Shown piece by piece: positions 1 to 6,793 of a stretch of 7,286 nucleotides of DNA; positions within the stretch are counted from its first letter, which is position 1, and each line of letters opens with the position of its first letter. The DNA is taken from positions 1 through 7,286 of the forward strand of contig JADGQN010000242.1 in assembly GCA_017881765.1 (NCBI GenBank), in the 5' to 3' direction. The notes beneath the pieces are model-generated. The model had not been told where the DNA came from and did no database searches. It saw only the letters and a list, made by a program, of their open reading frames with translations. The position numbers and the translations under genes are program-made. The DNA comes from Syntrophobacterales bacterium. Lineage in GTDB: Bacteria; Desulfobacterota; Syntrophorhabdia; Syntrophorhabdales; WCHB1-27.

Positions 1-2523
1 TGCACGGAACCAGTTGCCGAGGGTATGCAGATCGTGACAGAAGACGCAGAGATCATTGACGTCCGTAGGGGCATCCTGGAAATGCTCGTCGCTGAAGGCG
101 ATCATGATTGCCTTTTCTGCAACGGCAACGGTGAGTGCGAGTTCCAGGCGCTGGTCAAGAAATACGACATTCAACGACCCGATCAGGAATTTCCGCGCAA
201 CATCCGCATCGTCGACAACGAGTCGAACGAAGGTTTGCGACGCAACGAGAACCGGTGCATTCTGTGCGGCCGTTGCGTAAAGGCGTGCGCTGAGATCCAG
301 GTATCGAACGTATGGAGCTTCGCCGGCCGATCGAGCCACACCCACCTGACGTCCGACATGTTCGCCAGCATGGGTGATTCGAGCTGCGTACGGTGCGGGA
401 TGTGCGTGCAGCTCTGTCCGACCGGCGCCCTCTCCTTTCAGACGGTGCTGGGCAAAGGGCAGGCATGGGAACTGAAAAAGGAGTCAAGCATCTGCATCTA
501 CTGCGGGGTTGGCTGCAAGATAGATTTCTACACCGACAAACAAGGTCTGCTCACCAAAGCGATGGGCCATCTTGACGGTCCGAACCGCGGCCATCTCTGC
601 GTCAAAGGCAGGTTCGGTTTCGACTTCGTGCAAAGCCCCAAACGGCTGACCACGCCGCTGATCAAGCGAAACGGGGTCTTTGAGGAGGCAAGCTGGGAAG
701 AAGCCCTGACCCTGATAGCCGATAAGTTCTCGCAGATCAAGGCGGAACATGGCCCCGACGCGATCGCCGGCCTATCTTCCGCCAAGTGTACCAACGAAGA
801 AAATTACGCCATGCAGAAGTTTATGCGGGCGGTCATAGGCACCAACAATATTGAGCACTGCGCCCGTCTCTGACACAGCTCCACGGTTGCCGGTCTGGCA
901 GCCGTCCTCGGTTCCGGCGCAATGACCAATTCGATCAGGGAGATACCTCTGAGCGCGGGTTTCTTCGTCATCGGCTCCAATACAACCGACAACCACCCGG
1001 TTATCGGCTCGATGATCAAGAATGAAGTGATCAATAAGGGAAAGCGGCTCGTCGTGGCCGACCCCCGGAGAATAGAGCTGGCGAAATATGCCGACCACTT
1101 TTTTCAGATCAAGCCCGGTACCAATATTGCGATCCTCAACGGCTTCATGCATGTGCTCTTAAGAGAGGATCTTTACGACAAGGCGTACGTCGAGACGCGG
1201 TGCGAGGGCTTTGAAGGGCTGGCACGGACGCTGGAGCGCTACACGCCGGAATACGTGGCCGGCATCTGCGGCTTACCCGATCCCGATGAGATCCGTCGTG
1301 CAGCCCGCCTGCTTGCCGCATGCAAGCCCATGGCGCTCTACTATTCGATGGGCATCACCCAGTTCGTATCGGGCGTCAATGGCGTCAAGTCAACCGCAAA
1401 CCTGCAGATGCTGCTCGGCAACCTGGGTGTGGCCGGCGGTGGCGTCAATCCGCTGCGCGGCCAGAATAACGTGCAGGGCGCCTGTGATGTCGGCGCGCTC
1501 AATAATGTCTATACCGCTTACCAGCCGGTCACCAGCGAAGAGAACAGGGCCAAATTCGAGAAAGCCTGGGGCGTCTCCGGATTGTCAACGAAACCGGGCC
1601 TTACCCTTGTCGAGATGATGAACGCGGCGCATGACGGGACCGTGAAGGGCTTCTACATCATGGGTGAGAATCCCGTATTGTCGGATCCCAACCAGCAGCA
1701 CGTAATCGAGGCCCTGGAGCACTGCGAGTTCCTGGTAGTGCAGGACATTTTCCTCACTGAAACAGCGGTCCATGCGGACGTGGTGCTGCCCGCGTGCTCT
1801 TTCCTCGAAAAAGAGGGCACCGTGACCAATACCGAACGGCGCGTGCAGCCGATGCACAAGGTCCTGCCGCCTCCCGGTGATGCCAGAGACGACTGGTGGA
1901 TCATCCAGGAGATCGCCAACCGGATGCGAGCGGGATGGCGGTACGAAAAACCGGAGGACATCTTCGAAGAGATCCGGACGGTGACGCCATCATATGCCGG
2001 CATCACGTATGAGCGGATCGAAAAAGGCGCCATCCAATGGCCCTGTCCCACGGCTGATCACCCGGGCACACAGTATCTGCACAAGGACCGTTTCTCCCGA
2101 GGGCTCGGTCTGCTGACCCCGATCGACTACACGCCACCGGCCGAAGGTACCGACCGGGAGTACCCGCTCGTCCTGACGACCGGCCGCCTGCTCGAACATT
2201 TCCATTCGGGGACGATGTCGCGCAACTCGCGCGTACTCGACGAGATGGTGCCAGAGGGGTTTGTGGAGATACATCCGAGCGACGCGCAGGCGCTGGATGT
2301 AAAGGACGGGGAGATCGTTGCCGTGTCCACCCGCCGCGGAAGCATCAGGATCAGGGCACGGATCGCGGAGAAATCGAAGCCCCATGTCGTCTTCATTCCT
2401 TTCCACTTCTATGAGTCGTGCGCAAACCGGTTGACCATCGATTGCCTCGACCCCGTATGCAAGATACCCGAATACAAAGTATGTTCCTGCCGGATTGATA
2501 AAATTACGAATCAGGAGTGGTGA
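1..2523 (+). CDS. fdhA: Selenocysteine-containing NAD-linked formate dehydrogenase, catalytic subunit (5' partial)
   Basis: Molybdenum/tungsten bis-MGD subunit that interconverts formate and CO2 and passes electrons through Fe-S clusters to the NuoEF-like partner encoded next. The frame is open at the left edge, so the start is missing. Codon 1 is Cys followed by T-E-P-V, resembling the last ligand of a NuoG-type N-terminal [2Fe-2S] domain. Counting window codons, next come H35/C37/C40/C46 (NuoG-like cluster), two ferredoxin motifs (C86, C89, C92, C96 and C129, C132, C135, C139), and the [4Fe-4S] site of the molybdopterin oxidoreductase fold (C165, C168, C172, C200). TGA at codon 291 falls exactly where the family has Sec or Cys (context CARL-U-H), followed by the catalytic His292. 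The active-site Arg is probably R486 in PLRGQNNVQGACD. The MGD-binding C-terminal domain spans about 720-835. The frame continues without a break to TGA 2521-2523, giving 840 residues in the window; I estimate that some 50-80 N-terminal residues are missing. A gene caller that treats TGA as stop would split it at 873. Cytoplasmic location is inferred from the soluble partner. Confidence 0.95.
871..905 (+). promoter_or_regulatory. Selenocysteine UGA codon and bacterial SECIS hairpin
   Basis: TGA 871-873 is followed by a perfect inverted repeat: 883-891 pairs with 897-905 (nine pairs, one of them G-U) around the loop GGTCT at 892-896. As I remember the E. coli fdhF element, its core is GGTTGC..GGTCTG..GCA, beginning 11 nt after the UGA. 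Here GGTTGC also begins 11 nt after the UGA and the loop G and T are kept. In the known mechanism SelB binds this loop and delivers Sec-tRNA to the UGA. The element lies inside the coding sequence, so the protein continues through it as HSSTVAGLAAVLGSGAM. The folding was read by eye. Confidence 0.9.
2513..2517 (+). promoter_or_regulatory. Ribosome binding site of the NuoEF fusion gene
   Basis: AGGAG lies inside the last codons of fdhA, 10 nt before the ATG at 2528. It decides for that start over the in-frame ATG at 2495, which would overlap fdhA and add 11 residues unlike any NuoE N-terminus. Its position suggests that translation of the second gene is coupled to termination on fdhA. Confidence 0.75.
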
Positions 2524-2527
2524 CACA

Positions 2528-4354
2528 ATGATCACAGCCACTGATATAGCGACCATCGTTCAGAAGAGGGGGCGTTCACAAGAACACCTGATGCTCATAC
2601 TGCGCGATGTGGAGCGCCTTTCCGGTAACAATCAACTCGACGCACCATCTTTAAAGATGGTTGCGCAAGTGATGAATATCCCGGAGAGCTCGGTCGCGGG
2701 CTTCCTGGATTTTTACAGCATGTTCAGCAGGGAACCGCGCGGCCGCTACATGGTCCGCGTCTGCAAGTCGGGCCCGTGCCATGTGCGGGGCGCACGGCGG
2801 ACGCTGGACATGGTGGAACAGGTCCTCGGTGTCAAAGTCGGACAGTCGACCGCCGACGGTGCCTTCCACTTGGAGGAGACCGAGTGCCTGGGTGTCTGCT
2901 CTGCGGCGCCTGCCATGATGGTAAATGAGACCCTGTACGGTGACCTCACGGAGAAGCGTCTGCGTGAGATCTTCGACGCCTATCGTTCAGCAGCCGGACC
3001 TGCACGCGTTCAAGCCGCGGAGACCGCCGGGGCGGCTTGCATGATTGCGGACACAGGCCAGACGCGGTGGCTCACGGCACTGGTGGGTGCGATCGATCCC
3101 GACTCTCTCGATAGTTGTCGGGCAGCGGGAGGATACACGGCACTCGAAAAGACAATCAGAGAATATGCGCCGGCTGACGTAACGGGAGTGATAAAATCGA
3201 GTAACCTGCGCGGCAGAGGCGGAGCAGGCTTTCCTACGGGATTGAAGTGGTCCTTCGTGACAAAAGGCCCCATGCAGAAGTATGTGATCTGCAACGCGGA
3301 TGAAGGGGAGCCGGGCACCTTCAAAGACAGGGTCCTGATGGAGGAAAACCCGCATCTCGTGATCGAGGGCATGGCAATCTGCGGCTACGCGATAGACGCG
3401 AGTATCGGCTACATCTATGTGCGGGGAGAATACAGAAGATCCATAGAGAGGCTGCAGCAGGCAATCGAACAGGCGCGTGCCGCGGGTCTGCTGGGGCAGA
3501 AGCTCTTCGGCTCCGACTTTTCGTTCGATCTCCTCATCAAGGAGGGTGGTGGCTCTTACGTGTGTGGCGAGGAATCTTCACTCATGAACTCGATGGAGGG
3601 GAAGAGAGGATATCCACGGTTTCGACCGCCCTTCCCTGCCGGCTCCGGTTTCATGAACCAACCTTCAAACGTCAACAACGTCGAGACTTATGCCTCTGTC
3701 CCGCTCATCATCGAGCATGGCCCGGAACGGTACAAATCGGTCGGCACCTCTACGTGTCCGGGCACGAAGCTCTACTGCCTCTCGGGCGCGGTCAACCGGA
3801 CCGGGTTGATCGAATTGCCGATGGGAACAACGCTGCGGCATATTATCGACGAGTACGGAAAGGGGATCAGATCGGGAAGGACCTTGAAATTCGCTCAAGT
3901 CGGCGGCTCGGCAGGTGGTATCCTCGGGCCGGATATGCTCGACCTGCCGCTCGATATCGATGCGCCGATAAAAGCAGGCGTGACACTCGGATCCGGCGCA
4001 GTACTCGTGTGTGATGAGAGCACCTGCCCAGTGGATTTTCTGCTGAATGTGCTCGCGTTCTTTGAACACGAATCCTGCGGCCAGTGCGTACCGTGCCGGG
4101 TAGGTACCGCCCAGATCCATCACCTGGCACAGAAATTTGCACGCCGGCGGGCGGCGCCCGCGGATCTCGACATTATGGTTCAAAAGGCACAGCTGATGAA
4201 GAATTCGCTCTGCGCACTGGGCCAGTCGCCGATCATGCCCATTACGAGTATGCTCAGGCTCTTCCGTGACGACTTCCTCCGTCACTGCGAACCCGACCAC
4301 GCCTGCCCGGAATGCGACAGGACCATTGAGCGGTATTACCAGGAGAGCGCGTAA
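2528..4354 (+). CDS. NuoE-NuoF fusion, NADH-binding electron-transfer subunit of formate dehydrogenase
   Basis: 608-residue flavoprotein that should carry electrons between NAD(H) and the Fe-S chain of FdhA. Residues 1 to about 155 form a complete NuoE-like unit: an N-terminal helical part, then a thioredoxin-like [2Fe-2S] domain with ligands C79, C84, C120 and C124. A linker (about 155-180) leads to NuoF. This has the FMN/NADH motif GRGGAGFPTGLKW (229-241), CNADEGEPGTFKDR (255-268), the Gly-rich KEGGGSYVCGEE stretch (338-349), and the [4Fe-4S] ligands C517, C520, C523 and C562. The protein ends soon after, with an extra Cys/His group (H586, C587, H591, C593, C596). It lacks the C-terminal double [4Fe-4S] ferredoxin domain of electron-bifurcating HydB-type proteins, which favours simple NAD coupling (inference). 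The start is set by AGGAG at 2513, 4 nt after the fdhA stop. The related hydrogenase subunit HoxF also fuses NuoE- and NuoF-like parts, but the neighbouring fdhA makes formate dehydrogenase the better call. Confidence 0.93.
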   Translation: MITATDIATIVQKRGRSQEHLMLILRDVERLSGNNQLDAPSLKMVAQVMNIPESSVAGFLDFYSMFSREPRGRYMVRVCKSGPCHVRGARRTLDMVEQVLGVKVGQSTADGAFHLEETECLGVCSAAPAMMVNETLYGDLTEKRLREIFDAYRSAAGPARVQAAETAGAACMIADTGQTRWLTALVGAIDPDSLDSCRAAGGYTALEKTIREYAPADVTGVIKSSNLRGRGGAGFPTGLKWSFVTKGPMQKYVICNADEGEPGTFKDRVLMEENPHLVIEGMAICGYAIDASIGYIYVRGEYRRSIERLQQAIEQARAAGLLGQKLFGSDFSFDLLIKEGGGSYVCGEESSLMNSMEGKRGYPRFRPPFPAGSGFMNQPSNVNNVETYASVPLIIEHGPERYKSVGTSTCPGTKLYCLSGAVNRTGLIELPMGTTLRHIIDEYGKGIRSGRTLKFAQVGGSAGGILGPDMLDLPLDIDAPIKAGVTLGSGAVLVCDESTCPVDFLLNVLAFFEHESCGQCVPCRVGTAQIHHLAQKFARRRAAPADLDIMVQKAQLMKNSLCALGQSPIMPITSMLRLFRDDFLRHCEPDHACPECDRTIERYYQESA

Positions 4355-4367
4355 CGAGTATTATGCG

Positions 4368-4417
4368 GGCGGCAACAAAGACGAAGCAACTCCAGTTGCT
4401 GCGCGCCGCCTTTATTT
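4368..4417 (+). terminator. Possible Rho-independent terminator of the formate dehydrogenase operon
   Basis: GGCGGC (4368-4373) can pair with GCCGCC (4405-4410), which runs straight into TTTATTT (4411-4417). Inside lies a second inverted repeat, AGCAACT/AGTTGCT (4385-4391 with 4394-4400). It begins 13 nt after the NuoEF stop codon. A competing 8-bp pairing (about 4369-4376 with 4395-4402) would not sit against the T-run, and the T-run is interrupted by one A, so the call is tentative. Confidence 0.4.
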
Positions 4418-4426
4418 CGCGTCTTC

Positions 4427-4565
4427 GCCCCTTGCTCCGTCTTCATGAGGCTCCACTTCAACGACGCTGCCGCAAACCTGTAAACCATCGATGCCCTGGA
4501 CCCTGTGGCCAAGATCCCCCGGGTATAAGGTGTGTGCGGTGAAAATAGAAAAGCTTAAGCTGAGC
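4427..4565 (+). pseudogene. Remnant 3' end of a second fdhA-like gene
   Basis: No intact ORF, but the sequence reads as the C-terminus of an FdhA-family protein. From 4439 the codons give VFMRLHFNDAAANL, a TAA at 4481-4483, then TIDALDPVAKIP. One extra base near 4517-4523 shifts the frame, after which 4524-4553 reads YKVCAVKIEK. The intact fdhA ends with VFIPFHF...NRLTIDCLDPVCKIPEYKVCSCRIDK, so order and spacing match. Over 48 aligned bases (from GCAAACC at 4472 and in the intact gene near 2419) about three quarters are identical. The TAA is one substitution from the Leu codon TTA that the family would have there. The remnant's residues look more like the family consensus than the intact gene's, so it comes from a different paralogue. 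It probably ends near 4565, next to the stop of the convergent ligase gene. Upstream of about 4427 I recognise no further homology. Confidence 0.85.
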
Positions 4566-4569
4566 CTGG

Positions 4570-6069
4570 CTACTTCTGTCCCAGCTGTTTCTTCAGTTCC
4601 CGTTTGAGGATCTTTCCCTGCGGGCTCTTCGGGAGATCACTCACAATCTCGTACTTCTTGGGTACCTTGAAGGGCGAGAGTTTTCCTTTCAGAAACGCTT
4701 TCACGTTCTCGGGGACCACGGTCCGTCCGGCTTTGGGCACGATGTAAGCGACCACGCGCTCCCCCCATTCCTTGTCGGGAAGTCCGATGACAGCGCACTC
4801 TTCCACGTCAGGCGACGCATAAAGCTGTTCCTCCACCTCCCGCGGGTAGACGTTCTCGCCGCCCGTGATGATGAGGTCCTTAAGACGGTCCACGATGTAC
4901 ACGTAGCCGTCGCGGTCAAATACGCCGATGTCTCCGGAGCGGAGCCATTCGCCCTCCCAGAACGCGTCCCGCGTGCCTTCGGGATTATTCAGGTACGCTT
5001 TCATCACATTGCGTCCTCGCATGCAGATCTCCCCTTCCTGGCCCTGTTTCACCAGCTTGCCCGATAAGTCCCTGATCTGGACCTCCACTCCGTGTACCGG
5101 GTGGCCTACCGATCCGACGACGTGTCTCTCGGGATAATAGTGATTGAAGGTGATGGGCATACATTCTGTCTGCCCGAAGGATTCTGCTATGGTGATACCC
5201 GTGCGTTCCTTCCATTGCTTTACGATCTCCATGGCCATCGAGGCCGCGGCCGAAAAGCAGTAGCGCAGCTTTCCCAGCCTCTTTTCCAGGTCGGGAAGGC
5301 TCAACAGGCGGATGTAAACCGTGGGCACCGCAAAGAATTTTGTTATCCGGCCGGCCTCGACCAATTCCAGCGCTTTATCCATGTCAAAGGCAGGCAGGAG
5401 CTCAAGGCATCCCGCGCTGAAAATGGTTCCATTCATGATGTGCATCTGGCCGAATACATGGTTGAAAGGCAGAAAGCAAAGACCGACATCGTTCTCACTG
5501 GACCGTTCATAATAGGCTATGCTCCAGCTCGAAAAATTCATGCCTTCATGGGTTAACATGGCACCCTTCGGGATGCCTGTTGTGCCCCCGGTGAAGAGGA
5601 TAGCGCCAATGTCGGCCCGATTTCTGTCGATTGCCTCGAATGACCCGGAGCCAAGGGCCGCAAGATGCGCGAGGTCCATGTCTCCCCCCGGACAGATCAC
5701 CTTCTCAAGTCCGGCCTGGCCCTTCAATCGTTCCATCTCCGGGAGCTTATTTTCAGTCGTGAACATGACCCGAGGCTTTGCGTGATTGACGAGAAGCGTC
5801 AATTCATCCCCGGTCAGAAGACCGGAAAGCGTGACGGCTACGGCCCCTGCCTTGAGTGCACCGAAATAGAAGGCAACCCAATCGGCCGAGTTCAGCGAGC
5901 AGAGACCTACGTGTTCGCCAGGCCTGATCCCCAGGCTGATCAGGCCCGTTGCAATCCTGTTTGCCTGATCGTTCAGCTGCGCGTACGTGAGCTCAAGACC
6001 GCCCTGACGGATGGCGGGCCTGCTCGGAAAAAAGAAAGCGGATCGTTCCAGATTTTGCGCAAGATTCAT
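4570..6069 (-). CDS. AMP-forming acyl-CoA ligase (fatty or aromatic acid--CoA ligase family)
   Basis: 499-residue adenylate-forming enzyme that should activate a carboxylic acid with ATP to an acyl-AMP and then transfer it to CoA. All core motifs are present: the P-loop FTGGTTGIPKG (159-169), ESFGQTE (296-302), RSGD with ATP-ribose-binding Asp380, the hinge region VDRLKDLIITGGENVYPREVEE (split around 393-414), and the catalytic lysine K487 in PQGKILKREL. The length is normal for the family and no signal peptide or membrane segment is apparent, so it is probably cytoplasmic. The ATG at 6067-6069 is supported by AGGGGG 5 nt upstream. Substrate cannot be read from sequence: medium- or long-chain fatty, cyclic or aromatic acids are all possible, so FadD is not assigned. 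It lies downstream of the PH-domain and TRAP permease genes on the same strand, consistent with activating an imported acid, and converges on the formate dehydrogenase operon. Confidence 0.92.
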   Translation of the reverse strand: MNLAQNLERSAFFFPSRPAIRQGGLELTYAQLNDQANRIATGLISLGIRPGEHVGLCSLNSADWVAFYFGALKAGAVAVTLSGLLTGDELTLLVNHAKPRVMFTTENKLPEMERLKGQAGLEKVICPGGDMDLAHLAALGSGSFEAIDRNRADIGAILFTGGTTGIPKGAMLTHEGMNFSSWSIAYYERSSENDVGLCFLPFNHVFGQMHIMNGTIFSAGCLELLPAFDMDKALELVEAGRITKFFAVPTVYIRLLSLPDLEKRLGKLRYCFSAAASMAMEIVKQWKERTGITIAESFGQTECMPITFNHYYPERHVVGSVGHPVHGVEVQIRDLSGKLVKQGQEGEICMRGRNVMKAYLNNPEGTRDAFWEGEWLRSGDIGVFDRDGYVYIVDRLKDLIITGGENVYPREVEEQLYASPDVEECAVIGLPDKEWGERVVAYIVPKAGRTVVPENVKAFLKGKLSPFKVPKKYEIVSDLPKSPQGKILKRELKKQLGQK

Positions 6070-6074
6070 ACGGA

Positions 6075-6080
6075 CCCCCT
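6075..6080 (-). promoter_or_regulatory. Ribosome binding site of the acyl-CoA ligase
   Basis: On the - strand AGGGGG lies 5 nt before the ATG at 6067-6069. It supports that start; the first residues (MNLAQNLERSAFFFP) also fit the usual N-terminus of the family. Confidence 0.65.
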
Positions 6081-6128
6081 ACAGCAGACTTGGTGATACT
6101 ACTAATGGATTACTTCGACGCGCCAGTC

Positions 6129-6230
6129 TTACGGGCCGCCCATCAAGAAATTGGGCAGGAAAAAGGCGACCTGAGGCCGGATAAACAAGAGAATAATGGC
6201 TGCGACAAGGCTTAAGAGAAATGGCGTCAC
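6129..6230 (-). pseudogene. Remnant 3' tail of a second TRAP permease (dctM) gene
   Basis: Read on the - strand from 6230, 33 codons and a TAA (6129-6131) encode a C-terminal DctM helix and tail: VTPFLLSLVAAIILL then FIRPQVAFFLPNFLMGGP. The intact permease in this window ends VVPFLSALVLALLLL then FIFPQIALWLPNLFMGKG. That is the same length with no gap and 19 of 33 residues identical. Nothing upstream of the GTG at 6228-6230 continues the permease convincingly, because the PH-domain gene ends at 6235, only 4 nt away. The rest of the gene is therefore missing. The tail itself has no stop or frameshift, so its truncation is recent, it is preserved by chance, or it is still read as part of a transcript. 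The divergence shows an older paralogue rather than a fresh duplication. Confidence 0.85.
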
Positions 6231-6234
6231 ACAT

Positions 6235-6690
6235 TTACTGTAAAGATGGGTTAACTGAAATCATTTGCTGCCGAACTTTAGTCACACATTCTGCTGACGA
6301 GGAAACAAACCTGATAATACATCTACTCCGTCCGCCATAGACGATCGCAATCTTTCCAAAATCCAGCATTGAGCCGAGGGAGGGCTGATAGAGATCGATG
6401 GCAGCGACCTCATTGAGCGGGATGTCATAGGACTTCAGCAGTGGAAATCCGGCGTTGATCAAGAGCCTCTTTCGGGTCAATCCTATTTCCGATCCATGTA
6501 AGCTGACATACGAGAATATGGACCAAACAAAACCAAAAGCAATAAGCGCCATCGCGTGAATTCCTTGAGACTTCAAGGCTAGCGCGCCGATAATAATGAC
6601 CACCATCGGCCCAAGAAACATAGCCCAGTGACATCTGGTGCGGTAAATGATCGTTTCATCCCTTGTTAGTTTGCTATCGATTGAATCCAT
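6235..6690 (-). CDS. Small membrane protein with bacterial PH-like (DUF304/YdbT-type) domain
   Basis: 151 residues from the ATG at 6688-6690. A short N-terminus (TRDETIIYRTRCHW, 9-22) is the usual lead-in of this family. Two hydrophobic segments follow, about 24-40 and 46-63. The rest is the PH-like beta domain: LTRKRLLINAGF (71-82), then SYDIPLNEVAAIDLYQPSLG (87-106) and DFGKIAIVYGG (110-120). Function is unknown; related proteins sit in the inner membrane with the domain in the cytoplasm. A GTG start at 6747 would add 19 residues but has poor ribosome-binding spacing, whereas GAGAG lies 4 nt before the ATG at 6690, so the short form is preferred. Base composition stands out: 6481-6540 has 24 G/C of 60, against 36 of 60 in fdhA at 2221-2280. 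The gene lies between the intact permease and the remnant tail of another, and may be an acquired insert. Confidence 0.75.
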   Translation of the reverse strand: MDSIDSKLTRDETIIYRTRCHWAMFLGPMVVIIIGALALKSQGIHAMALIAFGFVWSIFSYVSLHGSEIGLTRKRLLINAGFPLLKSYDIPLNEVAAIDLYQPSLGSMLDFGKIAIVYGGRSRCIIRFVSSSAECVTKVRQQMISVNPSLQ

Positions 6691-6793
6691 ATATCTCTCG
6701 TCCGCGTAAGCAAAGAGCCTGCCAAGATCGAGACTCAGCAGCCTCACCTCTTAGGCCATGTGATGCTATGTCAAACCAGCCCTTGTACATCGG

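Noticed and set aside
871..873. TGA as a nonsense mutation making fdhA a pseudogene
   Set aside because: It falls exactly at the catalytic Sec position, a well-formed SECIS follows, and no other disruption is seen in the gene.
922..2523. A separate gene starting at ATG 922
   Set aside because: It is the same frame as the upstream coding sequence, lacks the first half of the molybdopterin domain, and the intervening TGA is a Sec codon with a SECIS.
2495..2527. Upstream ATG 2495 as start of the NuoEF fusion
   Set aside because: It would overlap fdhA by 29 bases, lacks a good ribosome-binding site, and adds residues foreign to NuoE; ATG 2528 has AGGAG at proper spacing.
1990..2556. Long antisense frame (188 codons) opposite fdhA, and similar frames opposite NuoEF (3665-4300) and the ligase (5092-5556)
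   Set aside because: They are shadows of strongly coding, GC-rich genes; their translations are Arg/Gly/His-rich and show no recognisable domain.
4545..4569. Terminator for the acyl-CoA ligase in AGCTTAAGCT followed by a T-rich stretch on the - strand
   Set aside because: The palindrome has no room for a loop and the bases overlap the fdhA remnant, so a stable terminator hairpin is not supported.
6691..6747. Longer PH-domain protein starting at GTG 6747
   Set aside because: Only AAGAG directly abutting the GTG precedes it, and homologous proteins usually begin near the DETIIYRTRCHW segment; ATG 6690 fits better.
6747..6774. Promoter for the PH-domain gene: perfect TTGACA on the - strand at 6769-6774
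   Set aside because: No convincing -10 hexamer lies 15-18 nt downstream (best is TAAGAG), so the match may be chance.
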